From: an uncultured bacterium
Lineage (GTDB): Bacteria; Actinomycetota; Coriobacteriia; Coriobacteriales; Coriobacteriaceae
Assembly (NCBI GenBank): GCA_905214105.1
Contig: CAJMKK010000011.1
Coordinates: 1-48,335, forward strand
Length of the DNA stretch: 48,335 nucleotides
Direction of reading: 5' to 3'
Positions 41,355-48,335 of this stretch are shown here, one piece after another (within the stretch, counting starts at the first letter, position 1; every line of letters starts with the position of its first letter). Under the pieces are notes generated by a model. That model searched no databases. It was not told the DNA's origin and was given only the letters and a program-made list of their open reading frames with translations. Position numbers and translations under genes: made by a program.

Positions 41355-43739
41355 CTACAGCGTCATGTTCGGATCGGCGTCGACGTCGAACGGCGAGATT
41401 TCTCCTCGGTCGAATTTACGGCGAGCGACCTCCGCGATCATGGCTGCGTTATCGGTACAGGCAGACAAGGGCGGCACCGTTACGCGAATCCCCTGACGCC
41501 CAAGCTTCTTGATCATCATCTCGCGCAGATGCGGGTTGGCCGAGACGCCGCCACCGATGCAGTATTCCTTGCATCCGGTAGCGTGCAATGCGTTTTTGGC
41601 CTTCTTGTACTGCACGTCAAAGACAGCTGCCTCAAACGAAGCTGCCAGATCGGGCAGGTGAATCGTGCGCCCGGCCTTGGTCTCCTGTTCAATGTAGAGC
41701 GTCACAGCGGTTTTAAGGCCCGAAAGCGAGAAGCGATAGTCTCCTCTGCTGTTAAGCGCACGGGGGAAATCGATCGCCTTGGGGTTGCCCGTCTCGGCCA
41801 GCTTGGAAATGATGGGGCCACCGGGATAGCCCAGACCCAATGCCTTGGCTACCTTGTCGAAGGCCTCGCCCACAGCGTCGTCGAGCGTCTCACCAAGTAC
41901 CTCGTAGTCGCCCCATGCCTTCACGTGCACGAGCATGGTGTGCCCGCCCGAGACAAGCGTGAAGATGAACGGCGGCTTGAGGTCGGGCTGCGCCAGCAAG
42001 TTGGCAAACAGGTGCCCCTCCAGATGGTTGACGCATACGAGCGGCTTACCGGCAGCGTAGGCAAAGCCTTTGGCAAAGGCGACGCCCACCACGAGGGCGC
42101 CCACCAGGCCCGGACCCTGTGTCACGCCAACAGCGGCGAGTTCGCTCGGCGCGATGGCTCCGCCCTCAAGACCAAGCGATGCCGCGGCATCCTCGAGTGC
42201 CGCGTCCACGACGCTCACGATAACCTCAACGTGCTTGCGCGAAGCGATCTCGGGCACTACGCCGCCAAAACGGGCATGAAAATCGATCTGCGTCGAAACC
42301 TGATTGGCCAGCATATTGCCGTCCGCGTCGATAATCGCCACAGCCGTCTCATCGCACGAACTCTCGATGGCAAGCACCAGGCGACGGCGCTCAATTTCGG
42401 CGCGCTCCTCAACGGTACGCTCGGGTGCAGGTAGCGGCCATACACGCTGCTCAGCTGCCGTCGGCTCGGGCGAAGCATTGTCGACCGGAAGCACCAGGGG
42501 CAGCGGAGCCGTCATGACGATGGCATCCTTGCCGGCACCATAGTAGCCGCGGCGCCGTCCTGCCTCGGTAAAGCCCAGAGCGTTATAAAGCGCGATCGCT
42601 CCCTCGTTGCCGTCCTCGACCTCAAGCGAAGCCGTGGTGCAGCCGAGCATCTGGGCATCATAGCTCACATGCGACAGCAGCTTGCGGGCAATGCCCTCAC
42701 GGCGATGTGCCGGGTCGACGGCGACATCCAGAATCTGTACATCACCGTCCACGACCATACCGCCGGCAAGGCCCAGCAGCTTGCCGTCGTCGTGTGCCAC
42801 CCACCAACTACGCGGCGCAGCAACCTCCTCGCCCAGTTCGGACAGGAACATGCCCGGCGTCCACGACTCGTGTCCGGCACCTTCAAAGCAGGCAGCCTCC
42901 AGCGCGCTCGCGCCCTCGGCATCCGCCGCGCCCATGGGACGAAACTGCAGATGACGACCGGCGAGCTCGTCGGCAACACCCGTAATTTCGCTCTGCGCAC
43001 TCTCGGCAAGACCAAGACGCTTGCGCTCGTTTTCCTCGGCATCCGAAAGGCGCGTGTAAATCGGCAGGACGCGGGCCGGATCGCCGTCACCCGCAGCTTG
43101 CGCGAGCAGCAAGCCCTCGCCCGAAGGCCACCACAGGTCGCGCTCCACGCAGCGGACGGTCTCGTCCTCACCCAGCAGCTTGCCATAGCGCACGAGACCG
43201 TCACCGGTCAGCTGAACCTGATCCCAGTCCGCTGCTTGGCGCCACTCATCGAGCGCCACGGCGGCCTTGACCACGTGTTCGCGCTCAAATTGACGCCCGG
43301 GACCCTCATCGACCAGCATATACAGCGCCGGATATACCTCACCACGCATAGCATCGGCCAAGATACCAAGCTTGCCGCGCACGCCAGCCTTCCACGCCGT
43401 CCAAGCGCAAGCGTCAAGCGTCGACACGCCCAGCAGCGGAACATTGGCACCACGCGCGAGGCCCTTGGCAGTGGAGATGCCGATGCGCACACCCGTAAAC
43501 GACCCCGGGCCGCGGCCGACCACATAGCAACCAACATCGCTGCGATCCAGACCGGCTTGAGCCAGCACGCCATCAACGGTATTCACGAGCTCAACGTTGG
43601 CGTGACGGCGACACATGTGGTCGCCACTCACGAGCTTCGTCTCGCCCGTCTGCCCATCAATCCAGCTTGCCGCGCAGGCAAGCATGTCGGTCGAGGTATC
43701 GAGCGCCACCACCAGCGCGTTGTCGTTATGCAAGCTCAT
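41355..43739 (-). CDS. TsaB-RimI-TsaD fusion (t6A synthesis and ribosomal-protein acetylation)
   Basis: A 794-residue fusion of three normally separate proteins. Residues about 1-235 are TsaB (LVVALDTSTDMLACA, VVGRGPGSFTGVRIGISTAK). Residues about 255-400 are a GNAT acetyltransferase of RimI type (ILDVAVDPAHRREGIARKLL, ALYNALGFTEAGRRRGYY). Residues about 450-794 are TsaD (VLAIESSCDETAVAI, the metal-binding HLEGHLFA, LVSGGHTML, GGGVSANPHLRE). TsaB, TsaD and TsaE make the threonylcarbamoyl transfer complex for tRNA A37; RimI acetylates ribosomal protein S18. ATG 43739 has AAGG eight bases upstream and lies inside the end of tsaE. It is the last gene of the housekeeping operon. Confidence 0.95.
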   Translation of the reverse strand: MSLHNDNALVVALDTSTDMLACAASWIDGQTGETKLVSGDHMCRRHANVELVNTVDGVLAQAGLDRSDVGCYVVGRGPGSFTGVRIGISTAKGLARGANVPLLGVSTLDACAWTAWKAGVRGKLGILADAMRGEVYPALYMLVDEGPGRQFEREHVVKAAVALDEWRQAADWDQVQLTGDGLVRYGKLLGEDETVRCVERDLWWPSGEGLLLAQAAGDGDPARVLPIYTRLSDAEENERKRLGLAESAQSEITGVADELAGRHLQFRPMGAADAEGASALEAACFEGAGHESWTPGMFLSELGEEVAAPRSWWVAHDDGKLLGLAGGMVVDGDVQILDVAVDPAHRREGIARKLLSHVSYDAQMLGCTTASLEVEDGNEGAIALYNALGFTEAGRRRGYYGAGKDAIVMTAPLPLVLPVDNASPEPTAAEQRVWPLPAPERTVEERAEIERRRLVLAIESSCDETAVAIIDADGNMLANQVSTQIDFHARFGGVVPEIASRKHVEVIVSVVDAALEDAAASLGLEGGAIAPSELAAVGVTQGPGLVGALVVGVAFAKGFAYAAGKPLVCVNHLEGHLFANLLAQPDLKPPFIFTLVSGGHTMLVHVKAWGDYEVLGETLDDAVGEAFDKVAKALGLGYPGGPIISKLAETGNPKAIDFPRALNSRGDYRFSLSGLKTAVTLYIEQETKAGRTIHLPDLAASFEAAVFDVQYKKAKNALHATGCKEYCIGGGVSANPHLREMMIKKLGRQGIRVTVPPLSACTDNAAMIAEVARRKFDRGEISPFDVDADPNMTL

Positions 43740-44232
43740 CTTGTACAGCCTTATCAATCAAATGGGAAAGCTCCATTGCGCGGTCACCGTGCGCCTCAAG
43801 CGTTATCGTTCGCACATCGCTGTCGCCCTCATCACGCTTGAGCGTCACCGAAAGATACTCATCCGTCAGCTCGTCCTGGAATTGTTCGCCCCATTCCAGC
43901 AGGCAAGCACCCTCATAGCCCAGCACATCGAAAATGCCCGTATCCTCGAGCTCGTAGGCATGCTCCAGGCGGTATAGATCAAAGTGAAACAGCGGAATAC
44001 GACCTTGATCGTGAACGGCCATGAGCGCAAACGTAGGACTCGTAACCATATGCCCATCGCCCAGCCCGCGCGAGACGCCCTTGGTAAAGTGAGTTTTGCC
44101 CACTCCCAGGCCACCGGTCAGGATGAGCACATCGCCGTCCTCAAGGCACGGTGCAATTAGCTCGCCAAAGTACTCCGTATCGGCAGCGCAAGTCGTTTTG
44201 TAAGTACCTACCCCCAGGCGCTCCAGGGACAT
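43726..44232 (-). CDS. tsaE: tRNA threonylcarbamoyladenosine ATPase subunit
   Basis: A 168-residue P-loop protein with Walker A GGLGVGKTHFTKG (about 38-50), the segment VTSPTFALMAVHDQGRIPLF, FDLYRLEHAYELEDTG and LLEWGEQF, all characteristic of TsaE (YjeE). It activates the TsaB-TsaD complex by ATP hydrolysis. It overlaps the fused tsaB-rimI-tsaD gene by 14 bases, so all four activities come from two coupled genes. The start ATG 44232 is 12 bases after the glycosylase stop. Confidence 0.95.
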   Translation of the reverse strand: MSLERLGVGTYKTTCAADTEYFGELIAPCLEDGDVLILTGGLGVGKTHFTKGVSRGLGDGHMVTSPTFALMAVHDQGRIPLFHFDLYRLEHAYELEDTGIFDVLGYEGACLLEWGEQFQDELTDEYLSVTLKRDEGDSDVRTITLEAHGDRAMELSHLIDKAVQDELA

Positions 44233-44244
44233 ATATGCTCCTTA

Positions 44245-44865
44245 TTATTCCGAGGCGTCCTCTGGTGCGGGATGTCGCTCCAGATAATCGCCCAGCATCT
44301 TAAAGTCTTCCTCCAGTAGCTCCTGCCACGCCGGATTGCGTAGCGCTGCTGCCGGATGAAAAGTGGGCATTACTACAAAATGCCCCATCTGGTGGAACCT
44401 GCCGCGCAGCTTAGTAATGCCAATCTCGGTCTTAAGCACAAAGTGCGTCGCGGGGTTGCCGAGCGTCACGATAATATCAGGCCAGATGCTTCGAATCTGC
44501 TCACGCAAAAACGGCGAGCAAGCCAGCACTTCCTCGGGACGCGGATTGCGGTTTCCCGGCGGGCGGCACTTAAGCACGTTGGCAATGTAGACGTCTTCGC
44601 GTTTGAGCCCCGCCAGCGACAAAATGCCGTTGAGGTCCTCGCCTGCCGCCCCCACAAAGGGCTCGCCCTGCAAATCCTCATTGCGGCCCGGCGCCTCACC
44701 AATAAACATCACGCGAGCGCGGGGGTTTCCCACGCCAAACACGATATTGTGACGCGACTGGTAGAGCTGGCAGAGGTGACAATCGCCCAGAACGGCCTCA
44801 ATTTCCTCGAGTGCGACCTCACGTGGTGCCTGATGGGTATGGCCGGGGATGTGCATGACGCCCAT
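44245..44865 (-). CDS. Uracil-DNA glycosylase, family 4 (Fe-S type)
   Basis: A 206-residue base-excision repair enzyme removing uracil from DNA. Typical segments are CHLCQLYQSRHNIVFGVGNP with the first cluster cysteines, FIGEAPGRNEDLQGEPFVGAAG, the second cysteine region VLKCRPPGNRNPRPEEVLAC, LGNPATHFVL and the catalytic-side HPAAALRNP. These are the marks of family 4 glycosylases with a 4Fe-4S cluster. RBS TAGGAG precedes the ATG at 44865. It lies 8 bases downstream of alr. Confidence 0.92.
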   Translation of the reverse strand: MGVMHIPGHTHQAPREVALEEIEAVLGDCHLCQLYQSRHNIVFGVGNPRARVMFIGEAPGRNEDLQGEPFVGAAGEDLNGILSLAGLKREDVYIANVLKCRPPGNRNPRPEEVLACSPFLREQIRSIWPDIIVTLGNPATHFVLKTEIGITKLRGRFHQMGHFVVMPTFHPAAALRNPAWQELLEEDFKMLGDYLERHPAPEDASE

Positions 44866-44873
44866 AGCGGCTC

Positions 44874-46019
44874 CTACACGTAGACCTTGTCGAGACGCAT
44901 GCCAAAGCCGCAGGCGACCTCGTAGTTAATCGTTCCGCGCAGTCGGGCCATCTCGTCCATAGTGATCTCGGCATCGCCATCGCGGCCGACAATGATCATC
45001 TCGTCACCATACTCGGCCTCGGGAATCTCGTGTGCCGGGTTGGACTGAATGGCGACCATAAACTGGTCCATGCAGATATTGCCAACCTGATGCACGCGCC
45101 CGCCGCGATACAGCACATCCATACGATTGGAAAGCGTACGCGATAGGCCATCGGCATAACCGATCGGCAGCGTGCAGATCTGAACGCGCGTACGCGGTAC
45201 GCGGTAGGTAAAACCGTAGCCCACGCCCTCACCCATCGCAGGATGCGCCACGCGCGTCACACGCGCATGGACGCTCATAACGGGATCAAGCTGCATCACG
45301 CGGCCACTCAGCTCGCACGGCTGCATGCCATACAAGCCAACGCCGGCGCGGATCATATCAAAATGCATCGAGGGGTCGAGCATCGAGGACGGCGTATTGG
45401 CGCAGTGCACGATACCGCACTCAAAACCCGCATCCTTAATGGCCTGAACGGCCTCGGTAAAGCGCTGACACTGCAGCTTGTAGTCCCAACCCGAAGGCTC
45501 ATCGGCCGTGGCGAAGTGCGTGAATACGCCGTCGCACTGAATACCGCGATGGAAACTAATGCCGCGCACAAAGTCGAGCACCTGCGTATAGTGAACGCCG
45601 ATACGATTCATGCCCGTCTCGATGGCCAGATGGTATTTACCCACCTTGCCCGCCGCAACGGCGCACTCGCCATAGGCCAAGGCAAAATCGGACGTATAGA
45701 CCGAAGGCATGATGTCAAACTCAAGCAACGTAGGAATTGCCTCGATGGGCGGCTCGCTCAAGATCAGGATGGGTTTGGTAATGCCGCCCTGACGTAGCTC
45801 AACGCCCTCGTTGACCGTCGCCACGGCAAACATGTCGGCACCGGCCGAATACATGATCTTGGCGCACTCAACAGCTCCATGACCATAAGCATCGGCCTTG
45901 ACCACGCAGCACAGGCGCTGACGTGGATTCAGCAAGTTCTTATAGGCCCTCGTGTTGCGACGGAGCGCCCCGCGGTCGATCTCGACCCAGGACCAGCGCG
46001 TCAAATCGGCTTTATTCAT
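44874..46019 (-). CDS. alr: Alanine racemase
   Basis: A 381-residue PLP enzyme making D-alanine for peptidoglycan. The PLP-lysine segment is VVKADAYGHGAVECA near residue 40, and the C-terminal catalytic Tyr region is in GYGFTYRVPRTRVQICTLPIGYADGL. NICMDQFMV is another family motif. The gene starts 2 bases after the nnr stop, so it is in the same operon. Confidence 0.96.
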   Translation of the reverse strand: MNKADLTRWSWVEIDRGALRRNTRAYKNLLNPRQRLCCVVKADAYGHGAVECAKIMYSAGADMFAVATVNEGVELRQGGITKPILILSEPPIEAIPTLLEFDIMPSVYTSDFALAYGECAVAAGKVGKYHLAIETGMNRIGVHYTQVLDFVRGISFHRGIQCDGVFTHFATADEPSGWDYKLQCQRFTEAVQAIKDAGFECGIVHCANTPSSMLDPSMHFDMIRAGVGLYGMQPCELSGRVMQLDPVMSVHARVTRVAHPAMGEGVGYGFTYRVPRTRVQICTLPIGYADGLSRTLSNRMDVLYRGGRVHQVGNICMDQFMVAIQSNPAHEIPEAEYGDEMIIVGRDGDAEITMDEMARLRGTINYEVACGFGMRLDKVYV

Positions 46020-46021
46020 GA

Positions 46022-47638
46022 TTAGTCATCCGACCCTTCGTCCATGATTCCCAGATCTTCGAGCGCATCCTTTGCCGCCAGTTCCATGGCAGGACCGATC
46101 AGGTCGATAAGATCGGTCGCGATGACGCTCTTCTCACCATACTCCGTCGCCGCGGCAAAACCGGCGTAGCTGTGAAGTGCGACGGCGTATGAATACAGCA
46201 ACTCCCAACGATCCATCTCGTCGCGCATGGTGGCAAGCGTGCCGGCCAAAATACCCGCGAGAACATCACCCGAACCGGCAGTTGCCAGAGAAGCCGGACC
46301 CGAGAGCGGCAGCAGCACACGCTCAACGCCACAGATAGCCGTCGTCGGCCCCTTGGCAATGACCACCAGATTGTCGGAGCCTGCAGCCCAGACAACCTTC
46401 TGCGCGGCCGCAATCGCGGTACCAAGGTCGTTCACCTCGTCACCGGCAACCAAACGCGAAAGCTCACGATAGTGCGGCGTCATAACCAACGGCTGCTCGC
46501 GACGATACATCTCGGGATTACTATCAATACCGTCAATGGCAATCTTAGCAAGGCAGTTGAGTGCATCGGCGTCCAAAATAAGCGGCACATCAAGCTCTAG
46601 CAAGCCCGAAACCACCTGCATAGCGCCGGCAGATGTCGTCATACCGGGACCGCACAGTACACAGCTGTACTTCTTTGCAATCTCGCACACAGTCATGCGC
46701 GCAGCGGCGCCAAAGGAGCCGCGGGAATCAGACGGAATAGCAAAGACGGGAATCGAAGGAAGTGCCATGCGAATAAGATTGGCGCAGGCGTCAGGAGCCG
46801 CGACTGCCACGTAACCAGCACCCGCGCGAGCTGCAGACTTGGCCGCCATAATGGCAGCACCAGGATATTGCGCAGATCCGGCGACAATAAGCACAGAGCC
46901 ACGGGAATACTTATCGATATTCGTAGGTAGTGGAGCAAAGTAATCAACTAAGTCACCGGGCTCGACAATCTCGGCGGCGTGGTCGACATCATCGATGACC
47001 TCGTCAAGACGGTCGTAAAGATTGCCGCAGATCAAATCGCCAGCATACTCAGGGCCATCAGCGCTATACAGACCAATCTTGGGCGCAATCATCGTCACCG
47101 TATGCTCGGCACGAATGCAGTCGTCATCAACAACGCCCGTCTCGGCATTCAGGCCCGAGGGGACATCAATGGATACGACACAATCGGCGCATTCATTGAC
47201 CGTAGGAATCCAGATGGAGAACGGCGCACGCAGATTCCCGTGGAAACCGGTACCAAAAATGGCATCGACAACAACATCGGCCTTATCGATCAAAACCTCG
47301 AGTTCGTCACGCGAGGGGCCGACGCAAACGTGCACATCGCGGCCGGCAGTACGACGAGCAACATGACGTGCCAGAGCAGCAGGAATCTCATCCGGCTCAA
47401 CCGGAGAAACGATATCGACGTCCACACCCTTATGGCTCAGAATATCGGCGGCAACCCAACCGTCGCCGCCATTATTACCAAAACCGACCAGAACGAGAAC
47501 CCGATCGGGATTGAGCTTCAAGACCTCGTTAGCGGCAAACTCACCCGCTAGCTCCATAAGCTCGGCCTTCGAAGTCCCTTCGCGTTCGATGATATCCTCG
47601 AGACGAACGACTTCTTCGGTACTCAAAACCGGTTTCAT
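46022..47638 (-). CDS. nnr: Bifunctional NAD(P)HX epimerase/dehydratase
   Basis: A 538-residue metabolite-repair enzyme. Residues about 1-215 are the YjeF_N (NnrE) epimerase (VLVLVGFGNNGGDGWVAADI, VVDAIFGTGFHGNLR, VSIDVPSGLNAETG). Residues about 230-525 are the ribokinase-like NnrD dehydratase (YSRGSVLIVAGSAQYPGAAI, VMTPHYRELSRL, TAGSGDVLAGILAG). It restores hydrated NADH and NADPH. It starts directly after the acpS stop codon. Confidence 0.95.
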   Translation of the reverse strand: MKPVLSTEEVVRLEDIIEREGTSKAELMELAGEFAANEVLKLNPDRVLVLVGFGNNGGDGWVAADILSHKGVDVDIVSPVEPDEIPAALARHVARRTAGRDVHVCVGPSRDELEVLIDKADVVVDAIFGTGFHGNLRAPFSIWIPTVNECADCVVSIDVPSGLNAETGVVDDDCIRAEHTVTMIAPKIGLYSADGPEYAGDLICGNLYDRLDEVIDDVDHAAEIVEPGDLVDYFAPLPTNIDKYSRGSVLIVAGSAQYPGAAIMAAKSAARAGAGYVAVAAPDACANLIRMALPSIPVFAIPSDSRGSFGAAARMTVCEIAKKYSCVLCGPGMTTSAGAMQVVSGLLELDVPLILDADALNCLAKIAIDGIDSNPEMYRREQPLVMTPHYRELSRLVAGDEVNDLGTAIAAAQKVVWAAGSDNLVVIAKGPTTAICGVERVLLPLSGPASLATAGSGDVLAGILAGTLATMRDEMDRWELLYSYAVALHSYAGFAAATEYGEKSVIATDLIDLIGPAMELAAKDALEDLGIMDEGSDD

Positions 47639-48178
47639 CTATGCTCCTAGCGTATCTTGCGAAGCATCGCCCAGGTGCTCCGTCAATGCTGAATTCTGCA
47701 GCTGCTCAAGCTCATCTAAAACAGAGCGAGCCTCTTTAAATGTCTGCGCAACGCGTTCCTTGGTGCTCACCTTTTCTTCCTTAGGCTTAGGTCGAGCATC
47801 TTCGGTAATCGCGATGGCATTCGCAACGGCTAAGTCTCCTGTAAGCGTAATGGAAAGAGCGACCTCAACAACACCCAGCTCTTGAGCGATCTCGAGTGCA
47901 CGGCCCGAAAGCAGCGCCTTCGGTTTGCCGAGTTTATCACGCGTTACCGAAACATCCTTGCGACCCACGCCTTGACTAAAACCCGTGCCAAGAGCTTTAA
48001 GTACCGCCTCGCGCGAAGCAAAGCGGCTCGCATAGTGAGCAGCGGGACGCGATGATGCATCGCAATAAGCACGCTCTTCTTCGGTAAACACACGCCGAGC
48101 AAACGACGGCGTCTTTTCAAGAATTGATTTCATGCGGGAAATCTCGACGATATCAACGCCGATACCAGCTTCAGCCAT
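47639..48178 (-). CDS. acpS: Holo-[acyl-carrier-protein] synthase with C-terminal extension
   Basis: A 179-residue phosphopantetheinyl transferase that activates acyl carrier protein. Core motifs are GIGVDIVEISRMKSI (metal-binding Asp) and SRFASREAVLKALGTGF (Glu, Lys). The usual AcpS is about 120 residues and ends near the segment VANAIAI; here about 50 extra charged, helical residues (KPKEEKVSTKERVAQTFKEA onward) follow. ATG 48178 has GGAGGTG five bases upstream. It is the first gene of the operon running to tsaD. Confidence 0.93.
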   Translation of the reverse strand: MAEAGIGVDIVEISRMKSILEKTPSFARRVFTEEERAYCDASSRPAAHYASRFASREAVLKALGTGFSQGVGRKDVSVTRDKLGKPKALLSGRALEIAQELGVVEVALSITLTGDLAVANAIAITEDARPKPKEEKVSTKERVAQTFKEARSVLDELEQLQNSALTEHLGDASQDTLGA

Positions 48179-48190
48179 GTTCACCTCCAT

Positions 48191-48275
48191 ATCGCACAGA
48201 CTAAGTTATTGTAGCCCGTTCACAGAAGATGCGACAAACGAGGGTTATAAAACACAGCTACTATGTGAGACAAAA
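48191..48275 (-). promoter_or_regulatory. Promoter region of the acpS-nnr-alr-udg-tsa operon
   Basis: On the minus strand two -35/-10 pairs are visible: TTGTCT with TTATAA at 17 bp, and TTGTCG with TACAAT at 18 bp, the latter about 30 bases before the acpS start. Confidence 0.5.
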
Positions 48276-48285
48276 GCCCTTAAAC

Positions 48286-48322
48286 GCAAAAAAGGGGGAG
48301 GCCTCGCGGCCTCCCCCTTCCA
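48286..48322 (-). terminator. Intrinsic terminator of a gene beyond the window
   Basis: GGGGGAGGCC-GCGA-GGCCTCCCCC followed by TTTTTT on the minus strand, ending a minus-strand transcript that starts to the right of the window. Confidence 0.8.
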
Positions 48323-48335
48323 AGTTCGATGACGG

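Overview
The window looks like a chromosomal segment of a Coriobacteriia gut anaerobe, most likely Collinsella or a close relative. This is inferred from about 60% GC, strongly GC-biased third codon positions, the mixture of actinobacterial and Firmicutes-like families, a phosphoketolase, glycogen/maltodextrin genes and IS families common in that group. No rRNA gene is present, so the genus is not proven.

Layout. 1-9.0 kb is core-like: an AEC transporter, phosphoketolase with a LacI-type regulator, murB, a secreted coiled-coil cell-wall hydrolase and galE. 9.1-12.3 kb is an accessory island bounded by an IS3 remnant and an IS1595-type remnant. It holds a two-gene unit: an AAA/ABC-type ATPase translationally coupled to a Cys-rich protein with a PD-(D/E)xK-like signature, a candidate defence module. 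12.5-19.4 kb is a compact peptide natural-product (RiPP-like) locus: a DUF2975 membrane protein plus XRE regulator, an unannotated 39-residue Cys-rich precursor with its own promoter and RBS, a BcrA-type ABC ATPase, two permeases, a radical SAM/SPASM maturase and an ABC exporter. 19.6-20.5 kb is a graveyard of IS110 and IS21 fragments between 70-bp inverted repeats.

20.6-33.1 kb is an alpha-glucan/maltodextrin utilisation block: malQ, glgP, an ABC importer (binding protein, MalF/MalG-type permeases, MsmK-type ATPase), a GntR/UTRA repressor and a PTS EIICB permease fused to a HAD phosphatase. A palindromic TTGTTTAAAC-type site occurs at the malQ, binding-protein, gntR and PTS promoters, suggesting one regulon. 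33.2-35.4 kb has a polyprenyl synthase, a peptidoglycan-binding-like protein and tRNA-Gln. 35.4-36.3 kb is a repeat-rich gap with a MITE-like element. Then come a Toprim/JetD-like orphan protein and cstA, which has a structured leader containing an Ile/Val-rich leader peptide and an intrinsic terminator. 41.3-48.2 kb is a minus-strand housekeeping operon: acpS, nnr, alr, a uracil-DNA glycosylase, tsaE and a single polypeptide fusing TsaB, RimI and TsaD.

The most unusual signal is non-coding. Four intergenic elements share a 68-70 nt core beginning ATCGCGAGTTCCGCACG and containing a covarying inner palindrome around ACTTAATGT. Each core is enclosed by perfectly complementary arms of 33-42 nt that have no similarity between loci. 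Shorter hairpins with a conserved GGGCTTCGCGA loop, and a hairpin made by inverted duplication inside a dead transposase, follow the same conserved-core/private-arm logic. Three of the four long cores, and both copies of a 45-nt tract linked to the short hairpins, abut the stop codon of a gene. They look like an undescribed family of dispersed structured elements.
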